The notes under the pieces were generated by a model. That model searched no databases. It had not been told where the DNA came from and was given only the letters and a program-made list of their open reading frames with translations. A DNA stretch of 64,000 nucleotides from Emydura subglobosa (taxonomy: Eukaryota > Chordata > Testudines > Chelidae), in NCBI GenBank assembly GCA_007922225.1, contig ML679956.1, forward strand, positions 19,966,689 through 20,030,688. Reading direction: 5' to 3'. This document shows, piece after piece, positions 49,108-59,655 of the stretch (position 1 is its first letter; every line of letters begins with the position of its first letter). Both the position numbers and the translations under genes were made by a program.

Positions 49108-50010
49108 TTTACAATGATATACTAGGTGCTGGTGAGACCTCATCTGGAATACTTCATGCAGTTCTGGTCTCCTATGTTTAAGAAAGATGAATTCAAAGTG
49201 GAACACATGCAGAGAAGGGCTATTAGGATGTTCTGAGAAATGGAAAACTGTCTTATGAGAGGAGACTCAAAGAGCTTGGCTTATTTAGCTTAACCAAAAG
49301 AAGGTTGAGGGGAGATATGATTGCTCTCTATAATACATCAGGGGGATTAATACCAGGGAGGGAGAAGAACTATTTAAGTTCCGCACTAATGTGGACACAG
49401 GAACACATGGATATAAACTGGCCATCAGAAAGTTTAGACTTGAAATTAGATGAAGGTTTCTAATCATCAGAGGGGGAAGTTCTGGGACAGCCTTCCAAGG
49501 GGAGCAGTGGAGGCAAGAAACCTAGCTGGCTTTAAGACTGAGCTTGATAAGTTTATGGAAGGGATGGTATGATGGGACAGCCTAATTAACTGATCTTTGA
49601 TTACTAGCAGTAAATATGCCCAATGGTCTGTGATGGGACGTTAGATGGAGTGGGTTCTGAGTTACTGCAGATAATTTTTTGTCTGGCTGGTGAATCTTGT
49701 CCACATACTCGGGGTTTAGCTGATCTCTATATTTGGGGTCAGGAAGGAATTTTCCCTCAGGGCAGATTGGCATAGGCCCTGGTTTTTTTTTGCCTTTCTT
49801 TGCATCATGGGACACTTGCTGGTAGATTCTCTGATGGATTCTCTGTACCTTGAAGTCTTTAAACCATTATTTGAGGATTTCAGTAATTCAGGGATAGGTT
49901 AGGGGTCTATTAGAGGAGTAGGTGGGTGAGGTTCTGTGGCCTGCATTGTGCAAGAGGTCAGACTAGATGATCACAATCGACCATGCTGATCTTAAAGTGT
50001 TTGGGTCTAT
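49108..50010 (+). mobile_element. CR1 LINE, 3' end copy inserted in an LTR-like element
   Basis: It begins abruptly with TAGGTGCTGGTGAGACCTCA (CR1 RT codons [10 protein letters not shown] type) and continues with TTCTGGTCTCCTATGTTTAA, GAAGGGCTATTAGGATGTTC and GGAGATATGATTGCTCTC. The UTR follows, with GTCAGGAAGGAATTTTCCCT and TTGCATCATGGGA, ending near GATCTTAAAGTGTTTGGGTC. Plus strand, 5'-truncated, same subfamily as the copy at 26,641. No intact frame remains. Confidence 0.92.
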
Positions 50011-50157
50011 TTGAATAACCAAAGCTATTAGCTTTCATGTGATACCTCATAAGGCATATTGCGTATAAATTTTATTGCAATAGTGCATAGGGTATGAATA
50101 CAGGGATACTGAGGGTCATACCGAAAGTATGAACAAAACTGAACCAGTTTTACAACA

Positions 50158-50734
50158 CAGAAGCAAATTAAATAACACAAGGTCCTGCCTCCCTCTCACA
50201 GATAATGACACATACATACCTTATAGCAAAGCATCATCCTTCCTGATGGGGACAGACAATCGTTGTGAATCTGAATGCAGGACTCCATGACTATGGGCTG
50301 TATGGTAGGAGAAGTGAAGTCCAGCTCAAGAAAGAAACAGGAGGGTGGATTCGCACCCCTCACTAGTGCATATCTCTGTGAATGATGTGGGCTGCAAATG
50401 GACAGACTGGTTGAGGGCCACATTCCTGGCAACCACCAATCAGGAGCAAGCAAATCTAGAGTTTAGTCCTGAAATGTGGAAATTAATCTCAATGTCCTTT
50501 TGAAATGAATCTTTCCAGCATCTTTTTCTGGTAGCTGGCCCTTTAAATTTGGTAGAGATAGCAGCTGCAAATCCTAAATTGGCCATTTGGCAGTTCGGTG
50601 ATAGGTGTCCTTTCTTTCCAGCTGATAAGGATTCCTCCCTTTCCTCTCTTTTCAGTAAAGAGGTCACACATGCTTACAGGCAGTTTTTGACTACATAGTG
50701 ACGCAGAGCTTTTAGCTGAATTAGGCTTCAAAAT
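50158..50734. other. Non-coding stretch, no gene seen
   Basis: Overlapping frames of 62-85 codons on the minus strand have no motifs. No repeat recognised. Confidence 0.4.
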
Positions 50735-51240
50735 ACCACTAGCGCTGGCTGGTGAATGGGAATCTCTTCCATGAACTTTTTTTGGGGAAAAAAAAATGTA
50801 AAGAATTCATCCCTAATCTGGATGAAAAATCACAAATGTGACATATTTTTTTTGTGGGGAGGGATTTCTAGAAAAATCTTATTTCAGGAAAAGCACAATG
50901 GAATTCGGGTGCTTGCTGGCTACCCACCTGGAAGGATCTTGTCAATTTCACTTGTTGCCTGCAGGCAGATACCAAAACCGACAAAAGCCTTTCAGGTGGG
51001 CTGTTGGGGGCTGAGCGCTCAGCTCTCTGCCTCCTTGGCATCCCCTCAGTCCAGCTGCTGGGAAGGCAGAGAGCCAGGGCAGTCAGACTCTGTCAGCCCA
51101 CTGGAAAGGTTCTTGTTAATATCAGTAATAATGAACACTGACAGAGTGGGTTGAAAAAGCTTTTCAACTTGCACAAAATGAAATATTTATATTTTGTGCT
51201 GAATTTTTTAGTTTTTCTATTAAACAAAAAATAAAATGTC
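50735..51240. mobile_element. hAT-like non-autonomous element, uncertain
   Basis: It opens CACTAGCGCTGGCTGGTGAA, similar to the CTAGAGCTGG ends seen elsewhere here, and has long runs of A and T of the AAATTTTTC type. CTCAGCTCTCTGCC and GGCAGAGAGCC form an inverted pair near 51,018-51,074. The right end near TTAGTTTTTCTATTAAAC is approximate. Confidence 0.4.
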
Positions 51241-51689
51241 TTTCAGTTCCTTCCTTTCCTTATTTGCTTCCCCCTCCGTTTTTTCCCCCCAAGAGGAAAG
51301 AATAGAAAAAAAGGGAGAGAAGAGGAGCTTAGGACAAACAATGACATATTTAGGTTCTTCATTAAAAAAAACTGGAAAACTTAAACCAAAATTAAAACGT
51401 TAGGGTTCCAGGGAAGCATCTCTGGCCCTGGGAGAAACATCCCACGTGGATCGTCAGGGTTCTGTCCTGTCCTCACAATATGGATGCAGACCCCCTCCTC
51501 CAGAGAAGAGCATGAGGTGACAACTGGGCAAGACTGACCTTATGGCGGTTGGAAGTATTGTGTTTTTCTGCAGAAGCTGATGGATTGACCCTAGAATAAC
51601 ATTCTTTTAATGGAAATGAAGGTGTCCTATCTGTTCAATGGTTATCCATTGTGTGCATAGATATTAGATCAAATGGGTCAGAAATCACC
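51241..51689. other. Non-coding stretch, no gene seen
   Basis: Purine- and pyrimidine-rich tracts (51,250-51,330) but no recognisable gene or repeat. Confidence 0.4.
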
Positions 51690-52215
51690 ATTTCCATCCT
51701 GTGAGAAATTCTGGCATTTCAGCATCTGTTTTCATCCCGAATTGGGATGAAAAGTTTAAAATACTGAATTTCCCCCCAAAAAACTTTTAATTTGGAAAAG
51801 TTGAAACATTTCACTTTGTGCCGATTTGATATTGAACTGCGTCTGTTTGACCTGCTTTGGTCCTTGTGGGAGTTGTATTTCTGGTACCTCATGTCTCCAT
51901 TCTCTTCTAAGAGCTTGGCCACCATCCCCAAGATGGACTTCATTTCCCATGATGCATTACAGTCATGGGACGTCCATGACACTCACCCGAAGAGGAGATC
52001 ATAGTGCATGCATCATGGGCAAAGTAGTTCAGCCAAGGTCCCCCACTCAAAAAGAAGAAAGGGGGCAAGAGATACCACAGGCGCTCAGATTTCTCACCAT
52101 AAAACTAAAAATTTCAGGGCAAAATTGAATTTTTCACATGGAAAATTTCAAATGTGCACAAATCACATTTTTCATTTAAAAAAAAAAATTAATGGAAAAT
52201 TCCCAACCAACTCTA
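51690..52215. mobile_element. hAT-like palindromic non-autonomous element
   Basis: CCCATGATGCA (51,946-51,956) and TGCATCATGGG (52,009-52,019) form a perfect inverted pair whose similarity extends outward (GGACTTCATTT facing AAAGTAGTTC). The right end reads GGAAAATTCCCAACCAACTC followed by TAAT, the inverse of an AGAGTTGGTTGGGAATTTTCC-type end. The left end is near 51,690 but not defined. There is no coding capacity. Confidence 0.5.
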
Positions 52216-52795
52216 ATGTTACTCTTAGATACTTTGAATACTTAGCTGTTTGGAGGTCCTTGCAGTATGTGAGAACAAGTTGATAAAATATTCAAAAAAC
52301 AGCAAAGGCTGTATCATTTGCATAAAATCAACTTGTCTGTAATTACTTGTTTTGAATTTCAGTTGTGTAACTGAATTCATGAAAAATAAATTACTTTTTG
52401 GGAGGGAATGGGAATAAGAGAGAGGTATCAGTATTGGTTTTTGTAAATGGGGTTACAGAGATAGACATTTTCTGTATAGTCATCTAAGTTAAACAGTGCC
52501 CTATAGTCATGACATTGTGGTAAACCTGCTGACTCATTACTGGATACCGTCTCCATTCAACTGAATGAGCTGGAGAGAAAGTGTCTAGACTGCGTTATTA
52601 CCCAGTTTGACATCTAGCTAGTAGAGTGCGCCATAATCTCCAGAGTACGGTAAAGAAAAATAATACCTTGAGGTCAGAGGAAACCAGGCCCAGGACAGAG
52701 GGAGAAAAGCTGTGAGAGAGCAGAAGGCTGGAGGCAGCAGCCAAGGAGCTGGCTGTGAAGGAAAGGCCAGGAGGAAGCAGGCAGTGTGACATCTG
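52216..52795. other. Non-coding stretch, no gene seen
   Basis: Nothing recognised; a GGAGGCAG/AGGAAGCAGGCAG purine-rich patch at 52,700-52,790 borders the CR1. Confidence 0.4.
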
Positions 52796-53500
52796 CGACT
52801 GGAAATCTCTCTATAAATATATCAGGGAGTAAATACGAGAGGAGAAGAGCTGTTTAATCTAAAGGACAATGCTGGCAGGAGAACAAATGGGTATCAACTG
52901 GCAATGAACAAATTCAGACTGGAAGTTAGAATAATGTTTCTAACCATCAAAGAAGTGGGGTTCTGGAACAGCCTCCCAGTAGGCGTTGTGGGGGGCAAAG
53001 AATTTAATTAATTTTAAGAGAGCTGGAAAAATTATGAGTGGGATTGTATGATGGGGTTGCTTGTGATGCTGTGGAGCGAGACTCAGCAGGCCTGGGGGTC
53101 TCTTCTGGTTTACGTTTTACGTTCCTAAAATCTCTTGCATGCATCAGGGCTTCAGCTGGTCATCTGTAGCAGTGAGGAAGGGTTTCTCCTGTTCCCCCTC
53201 TCTTTAAATGTATGCTATTTTTTGTCTCCTCCTTTTGAAACATAGAAGATGGCCATGGCAGGAGATGGGACACCGAACTAGGTGGGCCGGTGCTCAGGTG
53301 GAACGAAGCATTCCCCATCTCAGGTGCTTGACTGGTGGTTTTTGCTCACATGCTCAGGGTCTAACTGATTGCTGTATGTGTGGTCGGGAAGGAATTTTCC
53401 TCCAGGTCAGACTGGCAGTGATCTTAGGGGTTTTTTCACCTTCCTCTGCAGCATTGGATGTGGGTCATTTCCTGGGATCATCAGTAAAGTGAGTATATCT
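52796..53500 (+). mobile_element. CR1 LINE, 3' end copy
   Basis: It contains CR1 end sequences: ATCTCTCTATAAATATATCA, GGCAGGAGAACAAATGGGTA plus TCAACTGGC, GTTTCTAACCATCAAAGAAG, then UTR motifs GTCGGGAAGGAATTTTCCTC and TTCACCTTCCTCTGCAGCAT. A stretch around 53,085-53,290 looks like a second, older CR1 UTR segment, so this may be a CR1 in a CR1. Coding frames are destroyed. Confidence 0.82.
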
Positions 53501-53754
53501 CACTTAATCAATTCCCTGCCATAGCATCCTTGTGTTACATGTGGAAGACCAGCACTTTGCCCATGTAACCACCCAACCTCTTGTATAGCAGAAAACTTTC
53601 CTGCATGTTAATATCTGCTCAGTGGTATCCCAATGTTTCCTTTTTCTGTTTGTTCCCACGAAAGCATAAATACTTACTGCTTTATAGGGTGGGAGCTGTC
53701 TTGTTAATAACACAGTCTTTGGAGGCAGAAATCCACAGAGCTTTTGCAAGATGT

Positions 53755-53802
53755 CAACATTTATTCATCCAGTATCTACAACATTTATTCATCCAGTATC
53801 TA
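53755..53802 (+). repeat. Exact 24-bp tandem duplication
   Basis: The unit CAACATTTATTCATCCAGTA plus TCTA occurs twice without a mismatch (53,755-53,778 and 53,779-53,802). Confidence 0.97.
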
Positions 53803-54000
53803 TAAAATCCAGAGACTGTAATAGATGGATTCCAAAGTATTGGATGTCACATTTATGTTCGTATAAAAAAATAACCTGCAGCCTTTTAAAATTAAAACTA
53901 CACAGAGCACCTTGTGTTATTTCAGCAAAGTATTTTAGCAATTGACTTAGTATTTTGTAAAATACATTAGTTGTTACCACCTTGAAATGCCAACAGGCAG
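53757..54000 (+). repeat. Local duplicated sequence, copy 1
   Basis: It matches 55,171-55,373 in the same orientation: ATTTATTCATCCA(G/A)TAT, then a GATTCCAAAG/AATTCTAAAG block, AAAAAATAA(C/T)C, CACAGAGCAC/TGCAGAGCAC and GTTGTTACCA/GAGTTACTAC. It could be an unnamed dispersed repeat or a local duplication about 1.4 kb apart. Confidence 0.6.
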
Positions 54001-54815
54001 AGAAATCTAGTAGAATGGGATTTAAAAGCGGTTCTGATAAACAACATTTTAAGATTCAGCTAACAATTTGTTTTTTAATATATTTTATGTGTCTTAATTA
54101 AACTTTATTAAAAGTGACTGGATATAAAATTTCCATAAACCATCCCTATAATTTATGCCAGCCAAGGTTAATATTGGTTCCCTTGGTGCTCAGTCATCCC
54201 CTGCTTTATTTCCAGTCTATTTTTCATCTTTCTCTCCGGCCTCCCAAATTTGAGGTGACCTGTCAGTGCTAAACTTGCGAGATTTATGCCTGAGTTATGC
54301 ACCTGCCCTTCTTTCATACTTGACCCCTTGCTGAAGCCAAACAGTGCTGCTATCCAGGAGTAGCTAATCATTTGCATCCCCAATACCTTGTCAGTTAAAT
54401 TCATAATGGCAGATGTGTTGATCAATACAGCAAAGCAAAGATTTTATGACATTCAGTGACAATTGGCAATTTGTGGTGTTTAAATGACTCATTTCTTAAT
54501 CCTAAAAGGCTGGTGTCTTATCATATTGCATGATCGTCTTCGATTTGTTGCATAGCAGTGGTCATGGTTAAACTGCAATCATGTGGTATAGGACTGTCAT
54601 AGATAATGTCTGATTTTATGTTGTTCATCCAAGATTGTATGATTCAGGTTGGCATGGATGAATTTCATAACACTGAAGTGTGGTGTGAATGTTCACAGTC
54701 CATGATCTCGTAAAGTTGTCTGTTGAAGCTTCACATATCTGAGTTTTGAATGCATGTAGGTGGAGCCAAGCAGTGGTTCTTTAATAAACGGCTTATACTT
54801 GCAGCCTTTTAATAC
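54001..54815. other. Non-coding stretch, no gene seen
   Basis: An 85-codon minus frame at 54,168-54,425 has no recognisable motif. Confidence 0.4.
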
Positions 54816-55070
54816 AGGAACATACCACTTCAAACTAGTGGCCCATCTAGTTAGGTATCATGTATCTGAAAGTGACCAGTTCTCCATTGTGGAAAATTAT
54901 AAAATAACCTTGCCATTGGAATAAGTTTCTTCCAAACTACTATCCATTTTAGTGGTTGCTTTATGTCCAGAAGTATGAAGCTTTATATCCCATATAAATC
55001 TTATTCCTGTCTAATGTGACTGTGGATGTTCTCATCCATATAAATATCCTTTTGTGAGTCCTGTGCTTTT
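54816..55070 (-). mobile_element. Old CR1 3' region, minus strand
   Basis: The plus strand reads AGGAACATACCACTTCAAAC, TAGTGGCCCATCTAGTTAGG, AAAGTGACCAGTTCTCCAT, GTTTCTTCCAAACTACTAT and ATATAAATATCC. This is the reverse of the CR1 tail 'GGACTAGATGGACCATTGGTC ... CCAGTATGGCAGTTCC'. It is strongly diverged, as in the copy at 45,770. Confidence 0.65.
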
Positions 55071-55170
55071 GGCCCCATTACTTTCTTGCCCACTAATATC
55101 TAGCTAGAAACAATCTATCTTACTCCCTAGTCTACTTCCTAAGGGACATAAACCTACCAGAAATCAGATT

Positions 55171-55373
55171 TAAACATTTATTCATCCAATATTTACTGTG
55201 AATCAAAACCCATAGGCTTTAGTAGAGGAATTCTAAAGAACATTTTTCTTTTATACATAAAAAATAATCAGACCTCTTAAAAGTTGAACTGTGCAGAGCA
55301 CTAGGCTAGATATCAGTGAAGTACTTCTAAAATACAGCAGAGTTACTACCAATGCAGAATCTGAATGCCAGAA
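55171..55373 (+). repeat. Local duplicated sequence, copy 2
   Basis: Partner of 53,757-54,000; see there for shared blocks. This copy has one ATTTATTCATCCAATATTTA instead of the exact tandem pair. Confidence 0.6.
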
Positions 55374-55501
55374 AACTGTACGGGAGTTGATGCAGGGAAG
55401 AATTGTACCCCACAGTTGCATCTGACGAGTATATGCCACAGTGCTGCAACATATTTTCCTTTGTTTTGAATTCTCCATGCCCCAGTATATGTTCAAACTT
55501 A

Positions 55502-55755
55502 GGGCTGGACTACACTGCCACTGGCGTTTGACAGGAGATACACAAGCTCCATTTACTTACGTACGTACTTGTCGTACGGCCGTGTCTTCAATGCACTGCG
55601 TTGATGGGAGACACCCTCCAGTCAAAACAGCGTTATTCCTTTCGGGGAGGTGGATTAATGGAGGGCACTTCCGGGATCAATTGAGCAGATCTCCACGACC
55701 TGCTCAATCAATCCTGCTGCATTGATCCTACTGCTGCAGCAGTGAGGACATATCC
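55502..55755 (+). mobile_element. Harbinger-type MITE abutting a Harbinger transposon
   Basis: The ends are GGGCTGGACTACACTGCC and, inward from the right, GGATATGTCCTCACTGC. TTA flanks it at 55,499-55,501 and 55,756-55,758. The second TTA is also the left target duplication of the Harbinger at 55,759. The interior shares CCTTTCGGGGAGGTGGAT with the MITE at 15,172-15,457 in the opposite orientation. Confidence 0.87.
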
Positions 55756-56106
55756 TTAGGCCTGGTCTACGCTGGCAATGGAGGTCGGCATAACGCCACT
55801 TAGGTCGACCCCCATTGATTTAAAGCATGGTAAAAGTTGAGCTAATAAAACCACCTCTGCAAGTGGCGTAGCACTCAGATCGAATTCCATGGGTCGAATT
55901 TGCATCAGTGTAGGCAAAGTGCAATATAAATCGACGCCTCCGGGAGGTATCCCATAATGCCCCATTGTGACCACTCTGGACATTCACGCTCTGCTGTATC
56001 GTGACCACGTAAATAGGAAATAGCTCCTCCCCTCAAGCCATGGGAAATTTTGAATTTCCATTTCCAGTTTAGACAGCATGGAGAGAGCTTTGTAGCTGAA
56101 CTGCTC

Positions 56107-56305
56107 ATGGCAACTGCATGGCCCAAACGTGCTCTAGCATGGGGTTGACCAGAGGTCTTGGATCTCATCAGTCTGTGGGGTGAAGAGTCTGTTCTGACTC
56201 AGCTCCGAGCCACCAAAAGAAATTTAGATATATATGAGAAGATATCTCGCCGCATGTTGGGGAAGAGGCACAACAGGAATGTGCAGCAGTGCCACATTGA
56301 GATCA
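56107..56305 (+). pseudogene. Harbinger Myb/SANT-like DNA-binding protein, truncated
   Basis: In Harbinger elements this second protein binds DNA and helps bring the transposase to the nucleus and ends. From ATG 56,107 the frame reads MATAWPKRALAWG, then a TGA stop (56,146-56,148), then PEVLDLISLWGEESVLTQLR, DIYEKISRRM and a QQCHIEI end. The W-G-E-E ... QLR pattern and QQC(R/H) block are those of the Myb/SANT-like (MADF-related) domain of vertebrate Harbinger proteins. After QQCHIEI the sequence becomes the antisense of the transposase. The rest of the protein, including the expected C-terminal part, is lost. Confidence 0.82.
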
Positions 56306-57416
56306 TCTGGCTTTTAAATGTCCAAATGCACATTCGACCACCATTCTGCACTTGCTGAGCCTGTTATTGAAACACTCCTTCTCGCTGTCCAGGTGCCCAG
56401 TGTAGGGCTTCATTAGCCAAGGGAGCAAGGGGTAGGTAGAATCCCCCAGGATCACTATTGGCATTTCCACATCCCCAATTTTTATTTTTTGGTCAGGGAA
56501 GAAAATGCCCTCCTGCATTTTATTGAACAGACCCGAGTTCCTAAAGATGTGCACGTCATGCACCTTTCCAGACCAGCCCACATTGATGTCGGTGAAATGT
56601 CCCCTGTGATCCAGAAGGGCCTGCAACACCACTGAGGAGTATCCCTTCTGGTTTATGTACTCTGTAGCAATGTGGTCAGGTGCTAGGATAGGGATATGCA
56701 TGCCATCTATTGCCCCCCCACAGTTTGAGAACCCTGTTGCGGCAAACCTGTCCACTATGTCCTGCACATTTCCCAAAGTCACTACGCTTCATAGCAGAAG
56801 TCTATTGATGGCCCTGCATACTTGCATCACATCATCTCCAACGGTGGATTTACCGACTCCAAATTGATTTCCAACTGACCGGTAGCAGTCTGGGATTGCC
56901 AGCTTCCACAGAGTGATGGCCACTCGCTTATCCACTGTTAGAGCTGGTCTCAAGCGAATATTCATGCGCTTCAGGGCTGGAGACAGCTCCGTGCAAAGTT
57001 TAAAAAAAAAAAAAAAAAGTGGTCTTTTGCATACAAAAGTTCTGCAGCCACTGCTCATCATCCCACATCTCCATAATGATGTGATCCCACCAATCTGTGC
57101 TTGTTTCCCAGGACCAGAACCGGCGCTCCACGCACTGAAGATGATGCATGACAGCCTGCAACAAACGGGAATTGTTCCACTCTATGGCTTGTAGCAGGGC
57201 GGCCTCAGTAACATCGCTATTTTCTGTGCGGCGGCTTCTCTCTTGCCTTTGAAAATACTGCAGGATAAGACGTGAGGTATTTGTGATGCTCACAATGAGA
57301 GTGAAGAGCTGAGCGGCTCCATGTCTCTCCAGCAATGGCATGCATGTGGCATAGAAAAATAGCACAAAAAAGCGTTTGCAGTTTGTTTGGGACAAGAAGA
57401 GAGGCGGAGGGATCAC
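56303..57416 (-). pseudogene. Harbinger transposase (HARBI1-like), broken
   Basis: The enzyme would cut at the TIRs and join ends to TTA targets. Minus-strand frames: 57,416-57,000 (N-terminal region, RRFWSWETSTDWWDHII and DDEQWLQNF), 57,061-56,789 (TELSPALKRMNIRLRPALTV, then KRVAITLWKLA, SVGNQFGVGKSTVG as helix-turn-helix) and 56,782-56,303 (catalytic). The DDE residues are all visible: D in GAIDGMH, D in ILGDSTYPLLPWL, E in MVVECAFG. Defects: an A17 run (plus 57,002-57,018) that shifts the frame, a TGA between LLL and SVVTLGN near 56,786, and loss of everything after HLKAR at 56,303 by the internal deletion. Confidence 0.93.
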
Positions 57417-57649
57417 GTTGCATCATGGGAGGACGACAAGCTTCCCAAAAGCCTCTGTGGCTAGTCGCAGTGTGGGATAGCTACCCACGGTGCACTGCTT
57501 TGAATGTCGACCCAAGCGTTGCGAGTGGGGACGCAAGAGCCCAGCACAAGGAGCTTGGTGTGATCACATTCCTGTGACTTCTAAAATTCAGCAGGTGAAA
57601 GTCGATTTAAAGTAAATCGACTTCAGTCTGCAGAGTAGACATATCCTTA

Positions 57650-59408
57650 GTCATGTACCATTTGGACCCATCCTGATTTCCCTTCTGCATCAGGGTAAAA
57701 GTTGCTCTCTGGAGCTGTCCTTGACATAGTTAGTTTGTTCTTCCTTTATTGACTTCTATCGTCTTTCACTCAACTAATCCTTAACTCCCTGTGCACCCCA
57801 TCTTTCCATCCATACACTGGTTTTGCTGCTGGCATGAACCTTCCTGGATGGAGCCAGGCAGGATTTGCTCCTAAAAACATACCTAGAAGTGTAGCTGTTC
57901 CAGCTAGGTTCCCTCTGCTCCTCAATGCATATGGCCAAAAAAGTGTGTAATGCCAACATCCATTGGATTAATAACACCGGTTTTAATCCTAAATCTTCCT
58001 ATTGCTGGCTGAAAATGACATTGCTGTACACTACTAGCTTCATTGCCAGAGTTTTACTAAATGTCAGTGGAGTCTGTTGAAATAACAGAATCTCTTTTAT
58101 GGTATTTGTCATTTTTTCTGAGTTGTATCCCTGTTTTGTTTAAAATAAAAATATCATTGCAGCAGAAGTTAATTCATTTTATTTTCTCCAAGCGTGCTCT
58201 TGAAAAATGGGGCTTTTAAAATAGCTAAGATATTCAGCATCAAAATGAAAAATTCTTTGAAAATCTGTTTGTGATATAGTGTTGCTCTGATTAATAACCC
58301 TTGCAAATGTATGTTCATTATACCATAAACATGACCTTTATAAGGACATTAGAAAAATCCAACTGCTGAATATGCCAGGTCAAAGATTTTTAAATGTCAA
58401 AAAGTATAATGCTTTTAAATTAATGTGGGTTTGCAATGCTCAACGGTTATCAATATTATTTTTGAATTTTTGAAGGCTTCATGGTTCAAGTATTTTAAGG
58501 GAACCTGACACTGGAGGAGGGTACGTTGGATTGACTCAGGTGTCCTTCAGCAGGCTTTGACCTGCAGTTCCACTGTGGGATCTATTAAGTTTATAACCAT
58601 CTTTTTGTTGAGCCCTGGGTCAGTCACTCCATGGCAGTATGTAGGAGGTCTTTGATCAGAATTCATTATAAACCTCTTGTGGGCTGGGGACCCAGAATAC
58701 TCCAGCTAATAATGGAGTAGCTATTCTGGTGCCCAGCAAAGATATTGCTACATCTGCTGAACCCCACAAAAGAAAGGGGGTAGTGCTGGGTGAACAGTTT
58801 GGCCAAAATATCCAAGCTGGCCAAAGAGATCCTGAACACTTCAGGTTCTTCTCTTCTGACATGTGCATTTATATCATTATGTTTATGCTGTGGGTCATCA
58901 TGCTGTGTTGTCAGCCAAAAAGAGCCTGTGCTCCTCAAAGAGGACTGGATCTAGCTGCCATTGCATTTAAGTTGTTAAATATCCATTGACTTGAAATGGA
59001 ACGGGACTGAGCACTGATACTGGGTGGAAGATGCAAGATGAGTCTTTTTTTTTTTTTTTTTTTTTTTACATGAGTTTACACGGTCCAAAGAAAAGGGACG
59101 ACTGCTTTCTCGTATAATTGGTCTTCTTCTGTCATTTGCACTCTGGACAAGGTCCTCTGGGCTGGCATTATGATGTCATTATGAAAATGTTAACATAATG
59201 CAAGCTTGTCTTTACTGCTATAATTCAGGCTTTACCAAGCTCAGCCTTTTTTAGTAAAGAAGTTGGAAATGGGGGCAGATAATGAGAGGCAGACAAGAAA
59301 TGAGAATCTGTTGTAGTTTGCCAGAAGAAAGGGGAGTTAGTGGAGCAGATGCAAACAGACATCTCAATTGTTCTCCAGAATCTCAGCTTTCACTTTTTTT
59401 TAAAATAA
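57650..59408. other. Non-coding stretch, no gene seen
   Basis: It contains a T23 run at 59,045-59,067. Frames of 60-90 codons near 58,656-58,989 overlap on both strands without motifs. No repeat family recognised. Confidence 0.4.
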
Positions 59409-59655
59409 GGCCTGGTCTACACTAGGAATTAGGTCAGTATAACTGTCACTTAGAGGTATGAAAAATCTACAATCCCGAGCGATGGAGCTAAACAATGTAA
59501 CTCCCAGTATAGAGAGCGCTAGGTCAGTTGGAAAATTCTCCCATTGGTCTAGCTACCATCTTTCAGAGAGGTGGATTACCTATCCTGATGGGAGAACCTC
59601 TCTTGTTGGCATAGGGAGAATCTTCACTGAAGTGTTATAGGGTGTTGTAATCCTG
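59409..59655 (+). mobile_element. Harbinger-type MITE, right end decayed
   Basis: It begins GGCCTGGTCTACACTAGG after TAA (59,406-59,408). The interior matches the MITE at 14,433: GTAACTCCCAGTATAGAGAG and TTTCAGAGAGGTGGATTACC. The right terminus near 59,655 is too diverged to fix exactly. Confidence 0.8.

Larger units (their letters stand above)
47961..50157 (-). mobile_element. LTR-like element, split by two younger insertions
   Basis: Segments 47,961-48,010, 48,222-49,107 and about 50,011-50,157 read as one LTR-like sequence on the minus strand. The minus strand has AATAAA (plus TTTATT at 48,545-48,550) and pyrimidine/purine-rich tracts. Continuity across the first insertion is shown by ACTGTGTTACCT occurring on both sides of it. 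The second insertion, a CR1, separates sequence near 49,100 from AAAGCTATTAGCTTTCATGT. The terminal ACAACA near 50,157 may be one end. No gag or pol is visible, so it is probably a solo LTR or remnant. Family assignment is inference. Confidence 0.45.
55759..57646. mobile_element. PIF/Harbinger transposon with two broken convergent genes
   Basis: The inverted ends are GGCCTGGTCTACGCTGGC and, from the right, GGATATGTCTACTCTGCAG. TTA lies on both sides (55,756-55,758 and 57,647-57,649). GTCGATTTAAAGTAAATCGA near the right end is a small palindrome. It carries a Myb/SANT-like gene on the plus strand and a DDE transposase on the minus strand, the two-gene plan of Harbinger elements. An internal deletion near 56,305 joined the 3' parts of both genes. 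Length is 1,888 bp, shorter than an intact element of this kind. It is the obvious relative of the MITEs at 14,433, 15,172, 55,502 and 59,409. Confidence 0.93.

Noticed and set aside
56655..57194. Plus-strand frames of 70 and 93 codons inside the Harbinger
   Set aside because: They are antisense to the transposase, whose DDE and helix-turn-helix motifs are clear on the minus strand.
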